DNA of 64,000 nucleotides, from assembly GCA_015066565.1 (NCBI GenBank), contig SVOB01000001.1, positions 372,001 through 436,000 of the forward strand, read 5' to 3'. This document shows positions 20,586 to 29,971 of the stretch, piece by piece. Below the pieces are notes generated by a model. It was not told the origin of the DNA, searched no databases, and saw only the letters and a list, made by a program, of their open reading frames with translations. Origin of the DNA: Oscillospiraceae bacterium. Lineage in GTDB: Bacteria > Bacillota > Clostridia > Oscillospirales > Acutalibacteraceae. Positions within the stretch are counted from its first letter, which is position 1. Each line of letters starts with the position of its first letter. Made by a program: the position numbers and the translations under genes.

Positions 20586-22318
20586 TACTTAACACCTCCT
20601 TCAATAGCGTCAAATTTGCACATCTGGGTGCAAACGCCGCAACCTACGCACTGGGTAAAGTCGATTACGCTCTTTTTCTCCTTAATGCTGATTGCGGGAC
20701 AGCCTATCTTCATACACATTTTACAGCCCGTGCATTTATCGGTATTGACCTTTAAAGGTGGATTATGCTTGACATATTTAAGAAGAGCGCAGGGTCTTCT
20801 TGAAATTACTACGGACGGTTCGGGGGTGTTGATTTCTTCCCTTATAACGTCCTCGCACTCCTTAAGATTATACGGGTCAACTACCCTTACCCTGTCGATG
20901 CCAACGGCGTTACAGAGCTTTTCAAGGCTTACGGCTGTTGTCGGGTCGCCCTTAATTGTCTTACCCGTTGTCGGGTTATCCTGATGACCCGTCATACCCG
21001 TAATGCTGTTATCAAGAATTATAACGGTTGAATTTGACTGATTATAGGCAATATCAATAAGTCCCGTTACGCCCGAGTGCATAAAGGTCGAGTCGCCGAT
21101 AACCGCAACTGACTTCGTTTCATTTTCGGGGTTAGCCTTATTTCTTCCGTGAAGTCCCGAAACGGAAGCGCCCATACAGACGCAGGTATCGACCATACCG
21201 AGCGGCGGCAAAGCGCCGAGAGTATAACAGCCGATATCGCCGCTAACGGCAACCTTTAACTTCTTGAGTGCATAGTAAAGTCCCCTGTGAGGACAGCCAG
21301 CGCAAAGCACGGGAGGACGTCCCGGTATTTCAAGGTCGGTCTTTACGTTTTCAACGTCCTTACCGAGAATAACCTTGCGAATAAGTCCCTGGGAATATTC
21401 GCCGAGAAGAGTGAATTTTTCCTTTCCGATAACATTAATGCCGTTAATTTTGCAGTGTTCTTCAATAAACGGGTCTAATTCTTCAAGAACATAAACGGTT
21501 TCGCAATTATTTACGAAATCCTTAATTTTCTGTACGGGAAGAGGATAAACACAGCCGAGCTTTAAATATGATGCGTTTTTGCCGAGAGCTTCCTTTGCAT
21601 ACTGATAACATATACCCGAAGAAATAATACCGATTTTCTTATCGTTATATTCAACCGTATTAAGCTCGGTTGTTTCAGCCCATTCGGTCTGGTCCTTTAT
21701 TCTCTGTTCAACGACAACGTGCCTTTTTATAGCCATAGCGGGCATCATAACATATTTCTGTGGGTCCTTGACGCACTCTTTAAGCCCGTTATCAACTCTC
21801 TCGCTGATTTCAGCGGCGCTTCTTGAATGGGCAATTCTTGTTGTCAGCCTTAAAATTACGGGCGTATCGAATTTTTCGGAAAGCTCGTATGCCTTTTTTG
21901 CAAACGAAAGACATTCGCCCGAGTCTGACGGCTCAAGCATCATAATCTTTGAAGCCTTGGCGTAGTGGCGTGAATCCTGCTCATTCTGCGAGGAATGCAT
22001 ACCCGGGTCGTCGGCTACGGCTATAACCATACCTGCATTAACGCCCGTGTACGAAACGGTGAAAAGCGGATCAGCCGCAACGTTAAGACCGACGTGCTTC
22101 ATAGCGCAAAAGCTTCTTGCGCCCGCAATTGAAGCGCCTATTGCCGTTTCCATAGCGACCTTTTCATTAGGCGCCCACTCGGAATAAATTTCGTCATACT
22201 TCGCAACGCACTCGGTTATTTCCGTGCTCGGAGTGCCGGGGTAGCTTGAAGCGACCCTGAGTCCCGCTTCATAAAGTCCGCGGGCAACCGCTTCGTTGCC
22301 TAACATTAGTTTTTTCAT
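20585..22318 (-). CDS. iorA: Indolepyruvate ferredoxin oxidoreductase, alpha subunit
   Basis: The catalytic subunit, 577 residues. The N-terminal pyrimidine-binding domain begins NEAVARGLYEAG with SSYPGTPSTEI near 25-35. The thiamine-diphosphate domain has GDIGCYTLGALPPLG near 360 and GDSTFMHSGVTGLIDIAYN, with the family's NSITGMTGHQDNP loop. Two [4Fe-4S] ferredoxin motifs lie at the C-terminus: CTGCKMCMKIGCP and CVGCGVCTQMCK. Such enzymes act on indole-, phenyl- and hydroxyphenylpyruvate and are oxygen-sensitive, so this supports an anaerobic lifestyle. The gene lies 19 bp after the CoA ligase gene. Confidence 0.95.
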   Translation of the reverse strand: MKKLMLGNEAVARGLYEAGLRVASSYPGTPSTEITECVAKYDEIYSEWAPNEKVAMETAIGASIAGARSFCAMKHVGLNVAADPLFTVSYTGVNAGMVIAVADDPGMHSSQNEQDSRHYAKASKIMMLEPSDSGECLSFAKKAYELSEKFDTPVILRLTTRIAHSRSAAEISERVDNGLKECVKDPQKYVMMPAMAIKRHVVVEQRIKDQTEWAETTELNTVEYNDKKIGIISSGICYQYAKEALGKNASYLKLGCVYPLPVQKIKDFVNNCETVYVLEELDPFIEEHCKINGINVIGKEKFTLLGEYSQGLIRKVILGKDVENVKTDLEIPGRPPVLCAGCPHRGLYYALKKLKVAVSGDIGCYTLGALPPLGMVDTCVCMGASVSGLHGRNKANPENETKSVAVIGDSTFMHSGVTGLIDIAYNQSNSTVIILDNSITGMTGHQDNPTTGKTIKGDPTTAVSLEKLCNAVGIDRVRVVDPYNLKECEDVIREEINTPEPSVVISRRPCALLKYVKHNPPLKVNTDKCTGCKMCMKIGCPAISIKEKKSVIDFTQCVGCGVCTQMCKFDAIEGGVK

Positions 22319-22337
22319 TTAATCTATCTCCTGAAAA

Positions 22338-23975
22338 TTAAGATTCGTTTTCTCTTGCGACAAGATTATCTACGCAATACATTTTACGAAGCACGGGCTT
22401 TTCAATTTTACCCGTCGGGTTTCTCGGAATATCGGCAAAAATAATCTTTCTCGGTCTTTTATATCTTGCGATTTTAAGACAGAAATCGTTGACCTCGTCC
22501 TCGGTGAGCGTATAGCCCTCTTTAACCTCGATAATCGCCGCCGAAATCTCGCCGAGTCTCGGGTCGGGCATACCGATAACGGCAACGTCCTTAATCTCAT
22601 TCATCTGTCTGAGGAAGTCCTCAATCTGAACGGGATAAATATTCTCGCCGCCGCTTATGATAACGTCTTTTTTACGGTCAACAAGGAAGATAAAGCCGTC
22701 CTCATCCTCCTTAGCCATATCGCCCGTGAAGAGCCAGCCGTCCTTTAAGCATTCGTTCGTGGCTTCCTCGTTTCTGTAATAACAGGTCATAACGCCGGGT
22801 CCTTTTACGCAAAGCTCGCCGATTTCGCCTCGCGGAACGGTATTTCCGCTCGGGTCAACAATCTTAGTCTGCCAGCCGTAACCTGCAACGCCGATAGCGC
22901 CGACCTTATTGATATTTTCAACGCCGAGATGAACGCAACCAGGTCCGATTGATTCGCTAAGTCCGTAGTTCGTATCGTACTGATGGTGCGGGAAAACCTT
23001 TTTCCAACGCTTAATAAGCGAGGGCGGAACAGGCTGTGCGCCGATATGCATTAATCTCCACTGAGAAAGCTCATATTTTGAAAGGTCAATTTTTCCGCTG
23101 TCTATATCGTCAAGAATATCCTGCGCCCACGGTACAAGAAGCCAGACAATAGTGCATTTTTCCTTAGAAACGGCGTCGAGAATATACTCGGGCTTTGTTC
23201 CCTTTAAAAGGACAGCCTTTCCGCCGACAAGAAAGCTTCCGAACCAGTGCATTTTAGCGCCCGTGTGGTAAAGCGGAGGAATACAAAGGAAAACGTCGTC
23301 GTGGGTCTGACCGTGATGCGCCTGCTCGCATTTAGCGGAGTGCATAAGGCTTTCGTGATTATGTAAAATCGCTTTCGGGAAACCCGTTGTACCCGACGAA
23401 AAATAGATAGCCGCGTCGTCCAAATCGGTTAATTCCACCTCGGGATTCTTGCTCGAAGCGTTAGCCGTAAGCTCGGCGTAGCTATCGGCAAAAGACGGGC
23501 AATTGCCCTCTCCCGCATAGAGAAGAAGGCATTTTTTACTAAGCTCGTCCGCAATAGGCTCAAGTCTGCCTATAAACACGGAGCCGAAAACCATAATATC
23601 AACCTCGGCAAGCTCGGCGCAATATTTTATTTCATCGGTATCGTATCTGAAGTTAAACGGAACGGCGACAGCGCCCGTTTTGAGAATTCCGAAATAAATC
23701 GGAAGCCACTCAAGGCTGTTCATCATAAGTATAGCGACCTTATCGCCTTTGCCGATTCCCCTGCTTAAAAGAAGATTGGCAAAACGGTTCGCCTTTTCGT
23801 TAAAGACGCTCCAGGTAATTTCACGTCTGTAAGCCGACGAGTTCTGGGGTTCAATAAGAGAAAACTCTTTCCAGGTTACTCTGTGCTTTTCGTGAATTTC
23901 GGGATTAAGCTCTACAAGACAGACCTCGTTTCCGTAAAGTTCACTGTTTTTTTCAAGTATTTTAGTAATAGGCAT
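22338..23975 (-). CDS. AMP-forming acyl/aryl-CoA ligase
   Basis: An ANL-superfamily adenylating enzyme of 545 residues that joins a carboxylic acid to CoA through an acyl-AMP. Motifs are YFSSGTTGFPKAIL (P-loop like, near 190-205), YGLSESIG (A5 region, near 338), GWLFTGDMAKEDEDGF and the hinge DRKKDVIISGGENIYP (near 428-443), with the catalytic lysine in NPTGKIEKPVLR close to the C-terminus. The substrate cannot be read from sequence. Its place between a symporter and iorAB suggests an arylacetate or similar acid. GAGGT precedes the ATG. Confidence 0.9.
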   Translation of the reverse strand: MPITKILEKNSELYGNEVCLVELNPEIHEKHRVTWKEFSLIEPQNSSAYRREITWSVFNEKANRFANLLLSRGIGKGDKVAILMMNSLEWLPIYFGILKTGAVAVPFNFRYDTDEIKYCAELAEVDIMVFGSVFIGRLEPIADELSKKCLLLYAGEGNCPSFADSYAELTANASSKNPEVELTDLDDAAIYFSSGTTGFPKAILHNHESLMHSAKCEQAHHGQTHDDVFLCIPPLYHTGAKMHWFGSFLVGGKAVLLKGTKPEYILDAVSKEKCTIVWLLVPWAQDILDDIDSGKIDLSKYELSQWRLMHIGAQPVPPSLIKRWKKVFPHHQYDTNYGLSESIGPGCVHLGVENINKVGAIGVAGYGWQTKIVDPSGNTVPRGEIGELCVKGPGVMTCYYRNEEATNECLKDGWLFTGDMAKEDEDGFIFLVDRKKDVIISGGENIYPVQIEDFLRQMNEIKDVAVIGMPDPRLGEISAAIIEVKEGYTLTEDEVNDFCLKIARYKRPRKIIFADIPRNPTGKIEKPVLRKMYCVDNLVARENES

Positions 23976-24041
23976 TTTATATCTACCTCTTTAAAATAGT
24001 ACAATTAATTTATCACAAATAACGCTTACAGTCAACCGAAA

Positions 24042-25556
24042 TTACTCATTTTCGACTGTACCGTTATAGAAGAAATCATTTACTTTTTTGTCAGTTGTTT
24101 TTCCTGTGAAAAGGCTGACAACAAAGCACATACAAATCGAAGCAATCATAGCGATACAAGCGTAAAGCGGGCCCTGAGCCATAAGCTTTAAAACAGCTTC
24201 GCTTGTGTTTCCGCAAAGATTCAACACCTTACAGGTTGCGGGAACGAGAGCGATAAAGAAGCCCGTAAGAATACCGGCCCAGGCGCTGATTTTATTGAGC
24301 TTTTTATAATAGAGGGCTAAAAGATAAGGAGCGAGGAACGAGCCTGAAATTATACCCCAGGAATAGCTCATCATATCAAGAATCGGGGTTTTTGTATTCG
24401 CAACAACATAGGAGAGAACAATAAACAGAACACAGAAGACTTTTGTTAAAACGCCTTTTTTCTTTTCGGGTATTTCCTTCTTTGCCTTTTGGCTTATAAG
24501 GTCAATGCTTACAGCCGACGAAGCCGAAAGAGTTACCGAACAGAGAGTTGAAACAGAGGCTGAGAGCAAAAGCACGATTATAACGCCTAAAAGTATAGCG
24601 GGGAGCGCCGAATCCCTTAACATTGAGGGAACAATATAATCGGCATTTTCCGGCATATCCTGACCGACGGTATAAAACCTGTGGCAGAGAGAACCGATAA
24701 AGTATCCGCCGCCTGCAACAAGGAAAGCAAAGAAGGTTGAAATGATAATTCCCCTTTTAGCCTGCTTGTCGTCTTTTATTCCGAAATATTTTGAAATCAT
24801 CTGAGGAAGTCCCCAGGTGCCGAAGCTCGTCATTAATACGGTAGCCATAAGCGAAACCCACTGACTGCCGTTAAGCGTAGGCAAACCGCTGTCGGAATTG
24901 AGATATTCCCTTAAGCCCTCAAGTCCGCCGACCTGCTTGCTGCGTACAACGCAGACAATAAGAAGAGTAACGCCGACCATCATAACTATTCCCTGAACGA
25001 AGTCGGCTCTCGCCTGAACAAGATAACCGCCGAAGAGAATTATAAGCATAGCGAGAACAGCGATTATTATAAGGAAAAGGTCATCATTAATACCTAAAAG
25101 CACGTCGGCTATTGAAGCAAGACCCGTATAAACGGAAGCCGAATAAGGGATAAGGAAAATAAAGATAACAGCCGCCGCAAAGGTGCGCATAGCCTTTGAG
25201 CCGTAACGGGTCTCGAAGAACTGAGGCATAGTCTGAATTTTAAGGCGGGCGGAAACGTCACGGGTTTTGCGCGCCAGAACAAGCCAAGCAAGAAGCGAAC
25301 CGAAAACGGCGTTGCCTATACCTGCAAGCACGCCCCATACGCCGAAGGAAAGACCGGTTTTGCCTGCATAACCGACAAACATAACCGCCGAAAAATAGGC
25401 TGTTCCGTAAGAGAGAGCCGAAAGCCACGCGCCCGCGTTTCTTCCTCCTACGGTAAAGTCGGAAATACTTTTACTTCTTCTACCCGTAACAATACCTATA
25501 ACAACAAGCGCGGCAATATAAACCGCAATAGTAATCCATACGCTCAAGTGTTCCAT
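24042..25556 (-). CDS. Sodium:solute symporter (SSS family)
   Basis: A 504-residue Na+-driven permease with about 13 membrane helices. The N-terminal SSS signature is clear: GRRSKSISDFTVGGRN (about 26-41) followed by LSALSYGTAYFSAVMFVGYAG. It is the first gene of the five-gene ior operon and has a good promoter at 25617-25645. The substrate is unknown; related proteins carry proline, pantothenate and organic acids. Context with a CoA ligase and IOR favours an organic or aromatic acid. Confidence 0.92.
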   Translation of the reverse strand: MEHLSVWITIAVYIAALVVIGIVTGRRSKSISDFTVGGRNAGAWLSALSYGTAYFSAVMFVGYAGKTGLSFGVWGVLAGIGNAVFGSLLAWLVLARKTRDVSARLKIQTMPQFFETRYGSKAMRTFAAAVIFIFLIPYSASVYTGLASIADVLLGINDDLFLIIIAVLAMLIILFGGYLVQARADFVQGIVMMVGVTLLIVCVVRSKQVGGLEGLREYLNSDSGLPTLNGSQWVSLMATVLMTSFGTWGLPQMISKYFGIKDDKQAKRGIIISTFFAFLVAGGGYFIGSLCHRFYTVGQDMPENADYIVPSMLRDSALPAILLGVIIVLLLSASVSTLCSVTLSASSAVSIDLISQKAKKEIPEKKKGVLTKVFCVLFIVLSYVVANTKTPILDMMSYSWGIISGSFLAPYLLALYYKKLNKISAWAGILTGFFIALVPATCKVLNLCGNTSEAVLKLMAQGPLYACIAMIASICMCFVVSLFTGKTTDKKVNDFFYNGTVENE

Positions 25557-25616
25557 TTGTGATTTACCCCTTTAAAGCTTTTATCTTTTAACGCTTTTAA
25601 TCGCTAAAGTGAATTT

Positions 25617-25645
25617 ATTATACATTATACTCCCCCTTTCGTCAA
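25617..25645 (-). promoter_or_regulatory. Promoter of the symporter-ligase-ior operon
   Basis: Minus strand -35 TTGACG (25640-25645), a 17-bp spacer and -10 TATAAT (25617-25622). A second TATAAT-like hexamer lies inside the spacer. The leader of about 55 nt has repeated TTAAAAG-like units that might be an operator; nothing firm can be said. Confidence 0.75.
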
Positions 25646-25788
25646 GTATTTCGCCTGTTTTTATAATTGATTTTTCTTCGGATTTTTTTATTGAAAAAGG
25701 TGTTATGTTAGATTGTTAAAAAAATATATAACTTTTTTGATAAATTATGTTAAACACTACAAAAGTTTGTTAAAAGTTTGTCAATTCG

Positions 25789-25818
25789 TTGACTTTTATG
25801 TTTTTGAGTTGGTATAAT
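25789..25818 (+). promoter_or_regulatory. serCA promoter
   Basis: -35 TTGACT (25789-25794), an 18-bp spacer and -10 TATAAT (25813-25818) with a TGG extension. AGGAGG at 25837-25842 precedes the serC ATG at 25849. An open frame in phase with serC reaches back across this promoter, but cannot be translated from a transcript that begins here. The 292 bp between the divergent operons hold only these two promoters and AT-rich DNA. Confidence 0.85.
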
Positions 25819-25848
25819 TTTGATGTAATAAAAAATAGGAGGCATATT

Positions 25849-26931
25849 ATGTCAAGAGTTTACAATTTTTCGGCAGGTCCTTCAATGTTGCCTGAAGAGG
25901 TTTTAAAGCAGGCGGCGGCAGAAATGTTAGACTACAACGGCAGCGGTCAGTCCGTTATGGAAATGAGCCACCGTTCAAAGGTCTACGACGAAATCATTAA
26001 GGGCGCAGAAGCGCTTCTTCGTGAGATTATGAATATTCCCGATAACTACAAGGTGCTTTTCCTTCAGGGCGGCGCTTCGGCTCAGTTTTCGGCTATTCCC
26101 CTTAACTTTATGAACGGCAGCGGTAAGGCTGACTATGTTATCACGGGTCAGTGGGCTAAAAAGGCTTTTCAGGAGGCTCAGAAGTACGGCGAAGCAAAGG
26201 CTGTTGCTTCTTCGGCAGACAAAACCTTCTCCTACATTCCGAAGCTTGACAAAAGCGAGTTTACTCCCGACGCTGACTATTTCTATATCTGTATGAACAA
26301 CACGATTTACGGAACGGTTTATCATGAGCTTCCCGACACGGGCGACGTTCCGCTTATCGCCGATATTTCATCCTGCTTCCTTTCGGAGCCTATTGACGTT
26401 ACAAAGTTCGGTATGCTTTACGGCGGCGCTCAGAAGAACGTTGCTCCCGCAGGTCTTGTAATTGCGATTATCCGTGAGGATTTGCTCGGTAACGCAAGAG
26501 ATATTACGCCGACAATGCTTAACTATAAAATTCAGGCAGACGCAGAGAGCCTTTATAACACTCCCCCCTGCTATACAATCTATATCTGCAAGCTCGTTCT
26601 TGAATGGATTAAGAGAACAGGCGGACTTGAGGCTATGAAGGAGAGAAACGAAAAGAAGGCGAAGCTTCTTTACGATTATCTTGACGAAAGCAAAATGTTC
26701 CGCGGCACTGTTGTAAAAGAGGACCGTTCGCTTATGAACGTTCCCTTTGTCACCGACAGCGAAGAGCTTAACGCAAAGTTCGTTAAGGAAGCGACTCAAG
26801 CGGGTCTTGTAAACCTCAAGGGTCACAGAACCGTAGGCGGTATGAGAGCTTCAATCTACAACGCTATGCCTTACGAGGGCGTTGAAAAGCTTGTTAACTT
26901 TATGAAAGAATTTGAAAAGAATAATTCGTAA
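25849..26931 (+). CDS. serC: Phosphoserine aminotransferase
   Basis: The second step of serine synthesis: 3-phosphohydroxypyruvate plus glutamate gives phosphoserine. It uses pyridoxal phosphate and has 360 residues, as expected. The N-terminus MSRVYNFSAGPSMLPEEVL is diagnostic, and YGGAQKNVAPAG (near 190) carries the Schiff-base lysine. The ATG at 25849 is chosen because of AGGAGG upstream. It is followed 12 bp later by serA; no serB is in the window. Confidence 0.97.
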   Translation: MSRVYNFSAGPSMLPEEVLKQAAAEMLDYNGSGQSVMEMSHRSKVYDEIIKGAEALLREIMNIPDNYKVLFLQGGASAQFSAIPLNFMNGSGKADYVITGQWAKKAFQEAQKYGEAKAVASSADKTFSYIPKLDKSEFTPDADYFYICMNNTIYGTVYHELPDTGDVPLIADISSCFLSEPIDVTKFGMLYGGAQKNVAPAGLVIAIIREDLLGNARDITPTMLNYKIQADAESLYNTPPCYTIYICKLVLEWIKRTGGLEAMKERNEKKAKLLYDYLDESKMFRGTVVKEDRSLMNVPFVTDSEELNAKFVKEATQAGLVNLKGHRTVGGMRASIYNAMPYEGVEKLVNFMKEFEKNNS

Positions 26932-26943
26932 GAGGTAAGAACA

Positions 26944-28104
26944 ATGTATGATATTTTAACTTTAAACAAGATTTCTCAGAACGGTCTTGACAAGTTTGAC
27001 GAAAAATATAATTGCAGTACGGAAATTGAAAATCCCGACGCAATACTTGTCCGTTCGGCTTCAATGCACGAAATGAAGCTCAGCGACAAAACCCTCGCAG
27101 TAGCGAGAGCAGGCGCAGGCGTAAACAACATTCCCGTTAAGGATTTCAGCGAGCAGGGCGTTGTTGTTTTCAACACCCCCGGCGCTAACGCAAACGCAGT
27201 TAAAGAGCTTGTACTCTGCGGTCTTTTCCTCTCTTCAAGAAAAATCGTCAACGGCATTGAATGGGCTCAGACCTTAAAGGGCGAGGAAGAAGTCGGCAAA
27301 AAGGTTGAAAAGGGCAAATCGGCTTTTGTAGGCCCTGAAATCAAGGGCAAAAAGCTCGGCGTTATAGGTCTCGGCGCAATAGGCATTCTCGTCGCCAACG
27401 CCGCTGAAAAACTCGGCATGAAGGTTTACGGCTATGACCCGTATCTTTCGGTCGACGCCGCATGGAACCTCTCGCGTTCAATTATTCACGCCCCGTCGGT
27501 TGAAGATATTTATAAAGAATGTGACTACATTACAATCCACATTCCGCTTCTTGACAGCACAAGGGATTTCATCAACGCAGCGGCAATCGCTCAGATGAAG
27601 GACGGGGTAAGAATTCTTAACTTCGCAAGAGACGCTCTTGTTAATTCAAAAGATATTATCGAGGCTCTCGGCACCGGTAAGGTCGCTTCATACGCAACCG
27701 ATTTTCCGACTGAAGAACTGCTCGGCGTTTCGGGAGTTATAGCTATTCCCCACCTCGGCGCCTCAACACCCGAATCCGAAGAAAACTGCGCAATAATGGC
27801 GGTTAAACAGCTTCGTGATTTCATTGAAAACGGCAACATCAAAAACTCGGTTAATCTTCCCAATGTAGAAGCTCCGAGAACCCACAGAACAAGAGTAGCG
27901 ATTATTCACCGCAACATTCCCAACGTTCTCAGCACAATTCTTCCCGCTGTTTCGGCAGGCGGAATTAACATTGACAATATGGTCAATAAATCGAAGAACG
28001 AATACGCCTACACGCTTATCGACGTTGACGGCGAAGTTACCGACGAATCGCTCACAGAGCTTAAAAAGGTTCCCGGCATTATCCGTATCCGTATAATCAA
28101 ATAA
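26944..28104 (+). CDS. serA: D-3-phosphoglycerate dehydrogenase
   Basis: The first step of serine synthesis, NAD-dependent oxidation of 3-phosphoglycerate. At 386 residues it is the short form. The NAD-binding motif GVIGLGAIG is near 138-146, and the conserved NFARDALV (near 226) and IPHLGASTPESEENCA (catalytic His, near 274) segments are seen. A C-terminal ACT-like domain (about 315-386, RNIPNVLSTILPAVSAGGINI) may give serine feedback. GAGGTAAG lies just before the ATG. It forms an operon with serC. Confidence 0.95.
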   Translation: MYDILTLNKISQNGLDKFDEKYNCSTEIENPDAILVRSASMHEMKLSDKTLAVARAGAGVNNIPVKDFSEQGVVVFNTPGANANAVKELVLCGLFLSSRKIVNGIEWAQTLKGEEEVGKKVEKGKSAFVGPEIKGKKLGVIGLGAIGILVANAAEKLGMKVYGYDPYLSVDAAWNLSRSIIHAPSVEDIYKECDYITIHIPLLDSTRDFINAAAIAQMKDGVRILNFARDALVNSKDIIEALGTGKVASYATDFPTEELLGVSGVIAIPHLGASTPESEENCAIMAVKQLRDFIENGNIKNSVNLPNVEAPRTHRTRVAIIHRNIPNVLSTILPAVSAGGINIDNMVNKSKNEYAYTLIDVDGEVTDESLTELKKVPGIIRIRIIK

Positions 28105-28115
28105 AAAATAAAACA

Positions 28116-28153
28116 AAAAACAAGCAGTGAATTAATTTTCACTGCTTGTTTTT
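28116..28153. terminator. Terminator between serA and the convergent exonuclease gene
   Basis: A stem of about 12 bp (AACAAGCAGTGAA near 28119-28131 pairing with TTCACTGCTTGTT at 28138-28150) with a T-run on both sides. The right arm is inside the last codons of the minus-strand exonuclease gene, so the 3' ends of the two genes are packed into one structure. Confidence 0.88.
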
Positions 28154-29061
28154 ATTTCCGCCTTTTTTCTCGGTTTATAATAATGGCGTTTTCTTTTTTT
28201 ATTCTTATTTTCCTTATCCTTTTCGGTGATTTCGCTGGTTGTGTACCTTATATCAAGGTGGTCGTAGTATTTTTTAAATCTTACTGCGTAATGAAGCTCT
28301 GCGCCGCAATTTTCACATTTGAAATCCGCCTTGAAATACTGATTTGAGTATTTCCAATCGGTCTGTCTGACGGTCATTTCACCGCATTTTATACATTTAC
28401 ATTCAAGCAACTGCTTATCGACAAGCGGATGGTTAATGTTACTGATTGCGTGGGGCTTAAACTCAAGCCTGTGGTAAAACTGACTGTCGCAGATTTTAAT
28501 GTAGGTGTTCAGTTTTTCCTGTGAAAACACCTTTCTGAAACAATCGGCAGAAAGAACGCTGTCGTCAAGCGCTCTGTGATGGGGATACAAATCGGGGTTG
28601 ATTCCGAGCTTTTCAGCCGCCATACTCAAGCCCACCTGCTGTGACGAGGGAACGTCGATAAAGCTCTGGCAGTATTTCTGTAAGTCGGCATATTTCCCCG
28701 CAAATGGAAGAACCGAGGTTCCGAAATAATACCTGTAATTGCTTATAAGCGTTCTTATGTCGCCGTCTGCCCAGGTAAGCACCGTTGTCGGCTCATCGCC
28801 TATCCAGTCGCCGAACTGTTCAATAACGTTCTGAAAAAAGTCGCCCGTATTAATTTCTTCATTCGTAAGGTTTGTGAGCTTTTTAACCCTGCCCTGAAGC
28901 TTTCGGCCTATCTGCGGCTTAACGAGTTCCGAAAAGGTATCGACTGTTTTAAGCTTTTCGTCAAGCTTAACCGCGCCAATCTCAATTATCTCGTTAATAA
29001 AGCCGCCGAGTCGCTTGCAGTAGGTGTTATTCCACTCCAAATCCATAATAATATATTGCAT
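28132..29061 (-). CDS. DnaQ-like DEDDh 3'-5' exonuclease with a C-terminal zinc ribbon
   Basis: A 309-residue protein. The RNase T/DnaQ-type exonuclease domain has the first acidic motif MDLEWN (6-11), the third in NPDLYPHHRALDDSVLSA with the catalytic His and Asp near 160-170. The C-terminal part has two CxxC pairs (CIKC and CENC, about residues 222-258) that likely bind zinc, followed by a basic tail (KKRKRHYYKPRKKAE). This form is like KapD-type exonucleases of Bacillota; the nucleic acid target is unknown. It has its own promoter directly after folK. Confidence 0.85.
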   Translation of the reverse strand: MQYIIMDLEWNNTYCKRLGGFINEIIEIGAVKLDEKLKTVDTFSELVKPQIGRKLQGRVKKLTNLTNEEINTGDFFQNVIEQFGDWIGDEPTTVLTWADGDIRTLISNYRYYFGTSVLPFAGKYADLQKYCQSFIDVPSSQQVGLSMAAEKLGINPDLYPHHRALDDSVLSADCFRKVFSQEKLNTYIKICDSQFYHRLEFKPHAISNINHPLVDKQLLECKCIKCGEMTVRQTDWKYSNQYFKADFKCENCGAELHYAVRFKKYYDHLDIRYTTSEITEKDKENKNKKRKRHYYKPRKKAEIKTSSEN

Positions 29062-29105
29062 ATTAAACCAGCTTTATATAGGAATTAATTTAAAATGTTA
29101 AAAAA

Positions 29106-29134
29106 AATATACCACAACGGAAGTGAAAGTTCAA
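29106..29134 (-). promoter_or_regulatory. Promoter of the exonuclease gene
   Basis: Minus strand -35 TTGAAC (29129-29134), a 17-bp spacer and -10 TATATT (29106-29111) with a TGG extension. The -35 box touches the folK stop codon. Confidence 0.72.
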
Positions 29135-29611
29135 CTACAATATGGCAATAATTGTATTTTTATCGACATTTTTTAAGGCAAGAGAAAAATCGAAGGAGTT
29201 GAATTTTTCATCCTCGAATAAATCCTTTAAAGGACATAGGACAAACGACCTATCCTTTATTCTCGGGTGAGGAACAGTCAGTTCTTCGCTTTCGATTTTT
29301 TCGTCGTCATAGAGCAAAAGGTCAAGGTCAATTATACGAGGGCCGTTTTTAAACTCCCTTATTCTGCCGAGCGCCGCTTCAATACCAAGAAGCGCGCCGA
29401 GAAGCGCGTGAGGGCTGAATACAGTTTCGATAAGAATACAGCAGTTATAAAAATTCTGCTGGTCCTTATATCCCCATGGCTCGGTTTCATAAAGACGCGA
29501 GCATTTAAGTATTTCGGTTTCAGGCAAGAGCGACAAAGCTTCAAGGGCTTCTCTGATATTCTTTTCCCTGTCGCCGATATTGGTGCCTATTCCTATAACA
29601 GCCTTACTCAT
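29135..29611 (-). CDS. folK: 6-hydroxymethyl-7,8-dihydropterin pyrophosphokinase
   Basis: Transfers pyrophosphate from ATP to hydroxymethyl-dihydropterin in folate synthesis. The 158-residue length fits. Diagnostic segments are IGIGTNIGDREKNI at the N-terminus, the YETEPWGYKDQQNFYNC loop near 42-58, and PRIIDLDLLLYDD near 91-103, which contains the catalytic Asp pair, then VPHPRIKDRSFVL. It overlaps folB by 8 bp and is the last gene of the fol operon. Confidence 0.96.
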   Translation of the reverse strand: MSKAVIGIGTNIGDREKNIREALEALSLLPETEILKCSRLYETEPWGYKDQQNFYNCCILIETVFSPHALLGALLGIEAALGRIREFKNGPRIIDLDLLLYDDEKIESEELTVPHPRIKDRSFVLCPLKDLFEDEKFNSFDFSLALKNVDKNTIIAIL

Positions 29612-29969
29612 TTCCTGACCTTTCTATCTTAACGCTTACATAGCCGAAATCCGCTTTAATAGGCGCGTCGGGCTTTTTAACCTCGACCGTTACCCTTTTG
29701 ATTTTCGGGAAAGAATTGAGAAGCTCGTCCGCTACCCTCTGCGCCGCGCGTTCAATTAAATCGTCCGTCTGTGAAGTGAAAACGGCAGTCGCGGTTTTAA
29801 TAATTTTAGCATAGCTTACCGTGTCGTCAACATTGTCGCTCTGACACGGCAGGGATAAATCAAGAAACGAGTCAATATCCAGAACAAAATACTGACCGTC
29901 TCTTTTTTCAAAATCGTTTACGCCGTGCGAGGCAAATATTTTTAAATTTTTAACCGAAATGCAGTCCAT
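29604..29969 (-). CDS. folB: Dihydroneopterin aldolase
   Basis: Makes 6-hydroxymethyl-dihydropterin from dihydroneopterin. It has 121 residues, the usual size. The N-terminus DCISVKNLKIFASHGVNDFEKRDGQ has the conserved Glu region, and the DDTVSYAKI segment (about 46-54) and the C-terminal KPDAPIKADFGYVSVKI strand are typical. It is packed between folP (2 bp) and folK (8-bp overlap). Confidence 0.93.
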   Translation of the reverse strand: MDCISVKNLKIFASHGVNDFEKRDGQYFVLDIDSFLDLSLPCQSDNVDDTVSYAKIIKTATAVFTSQTDDLIERAAQRVADELLNSFPKIKRVTVEVKKPDAPIKADFGYVSVKIERSGNE

Positions 29970-29971
29970 AT

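Noticed and set aside
25789-25848. N-terminal extension of serC
   Set aside because: The in-frame extension overlaps the serC promoter, and the family N-terminus begins at 25849 behind AGGAGG.
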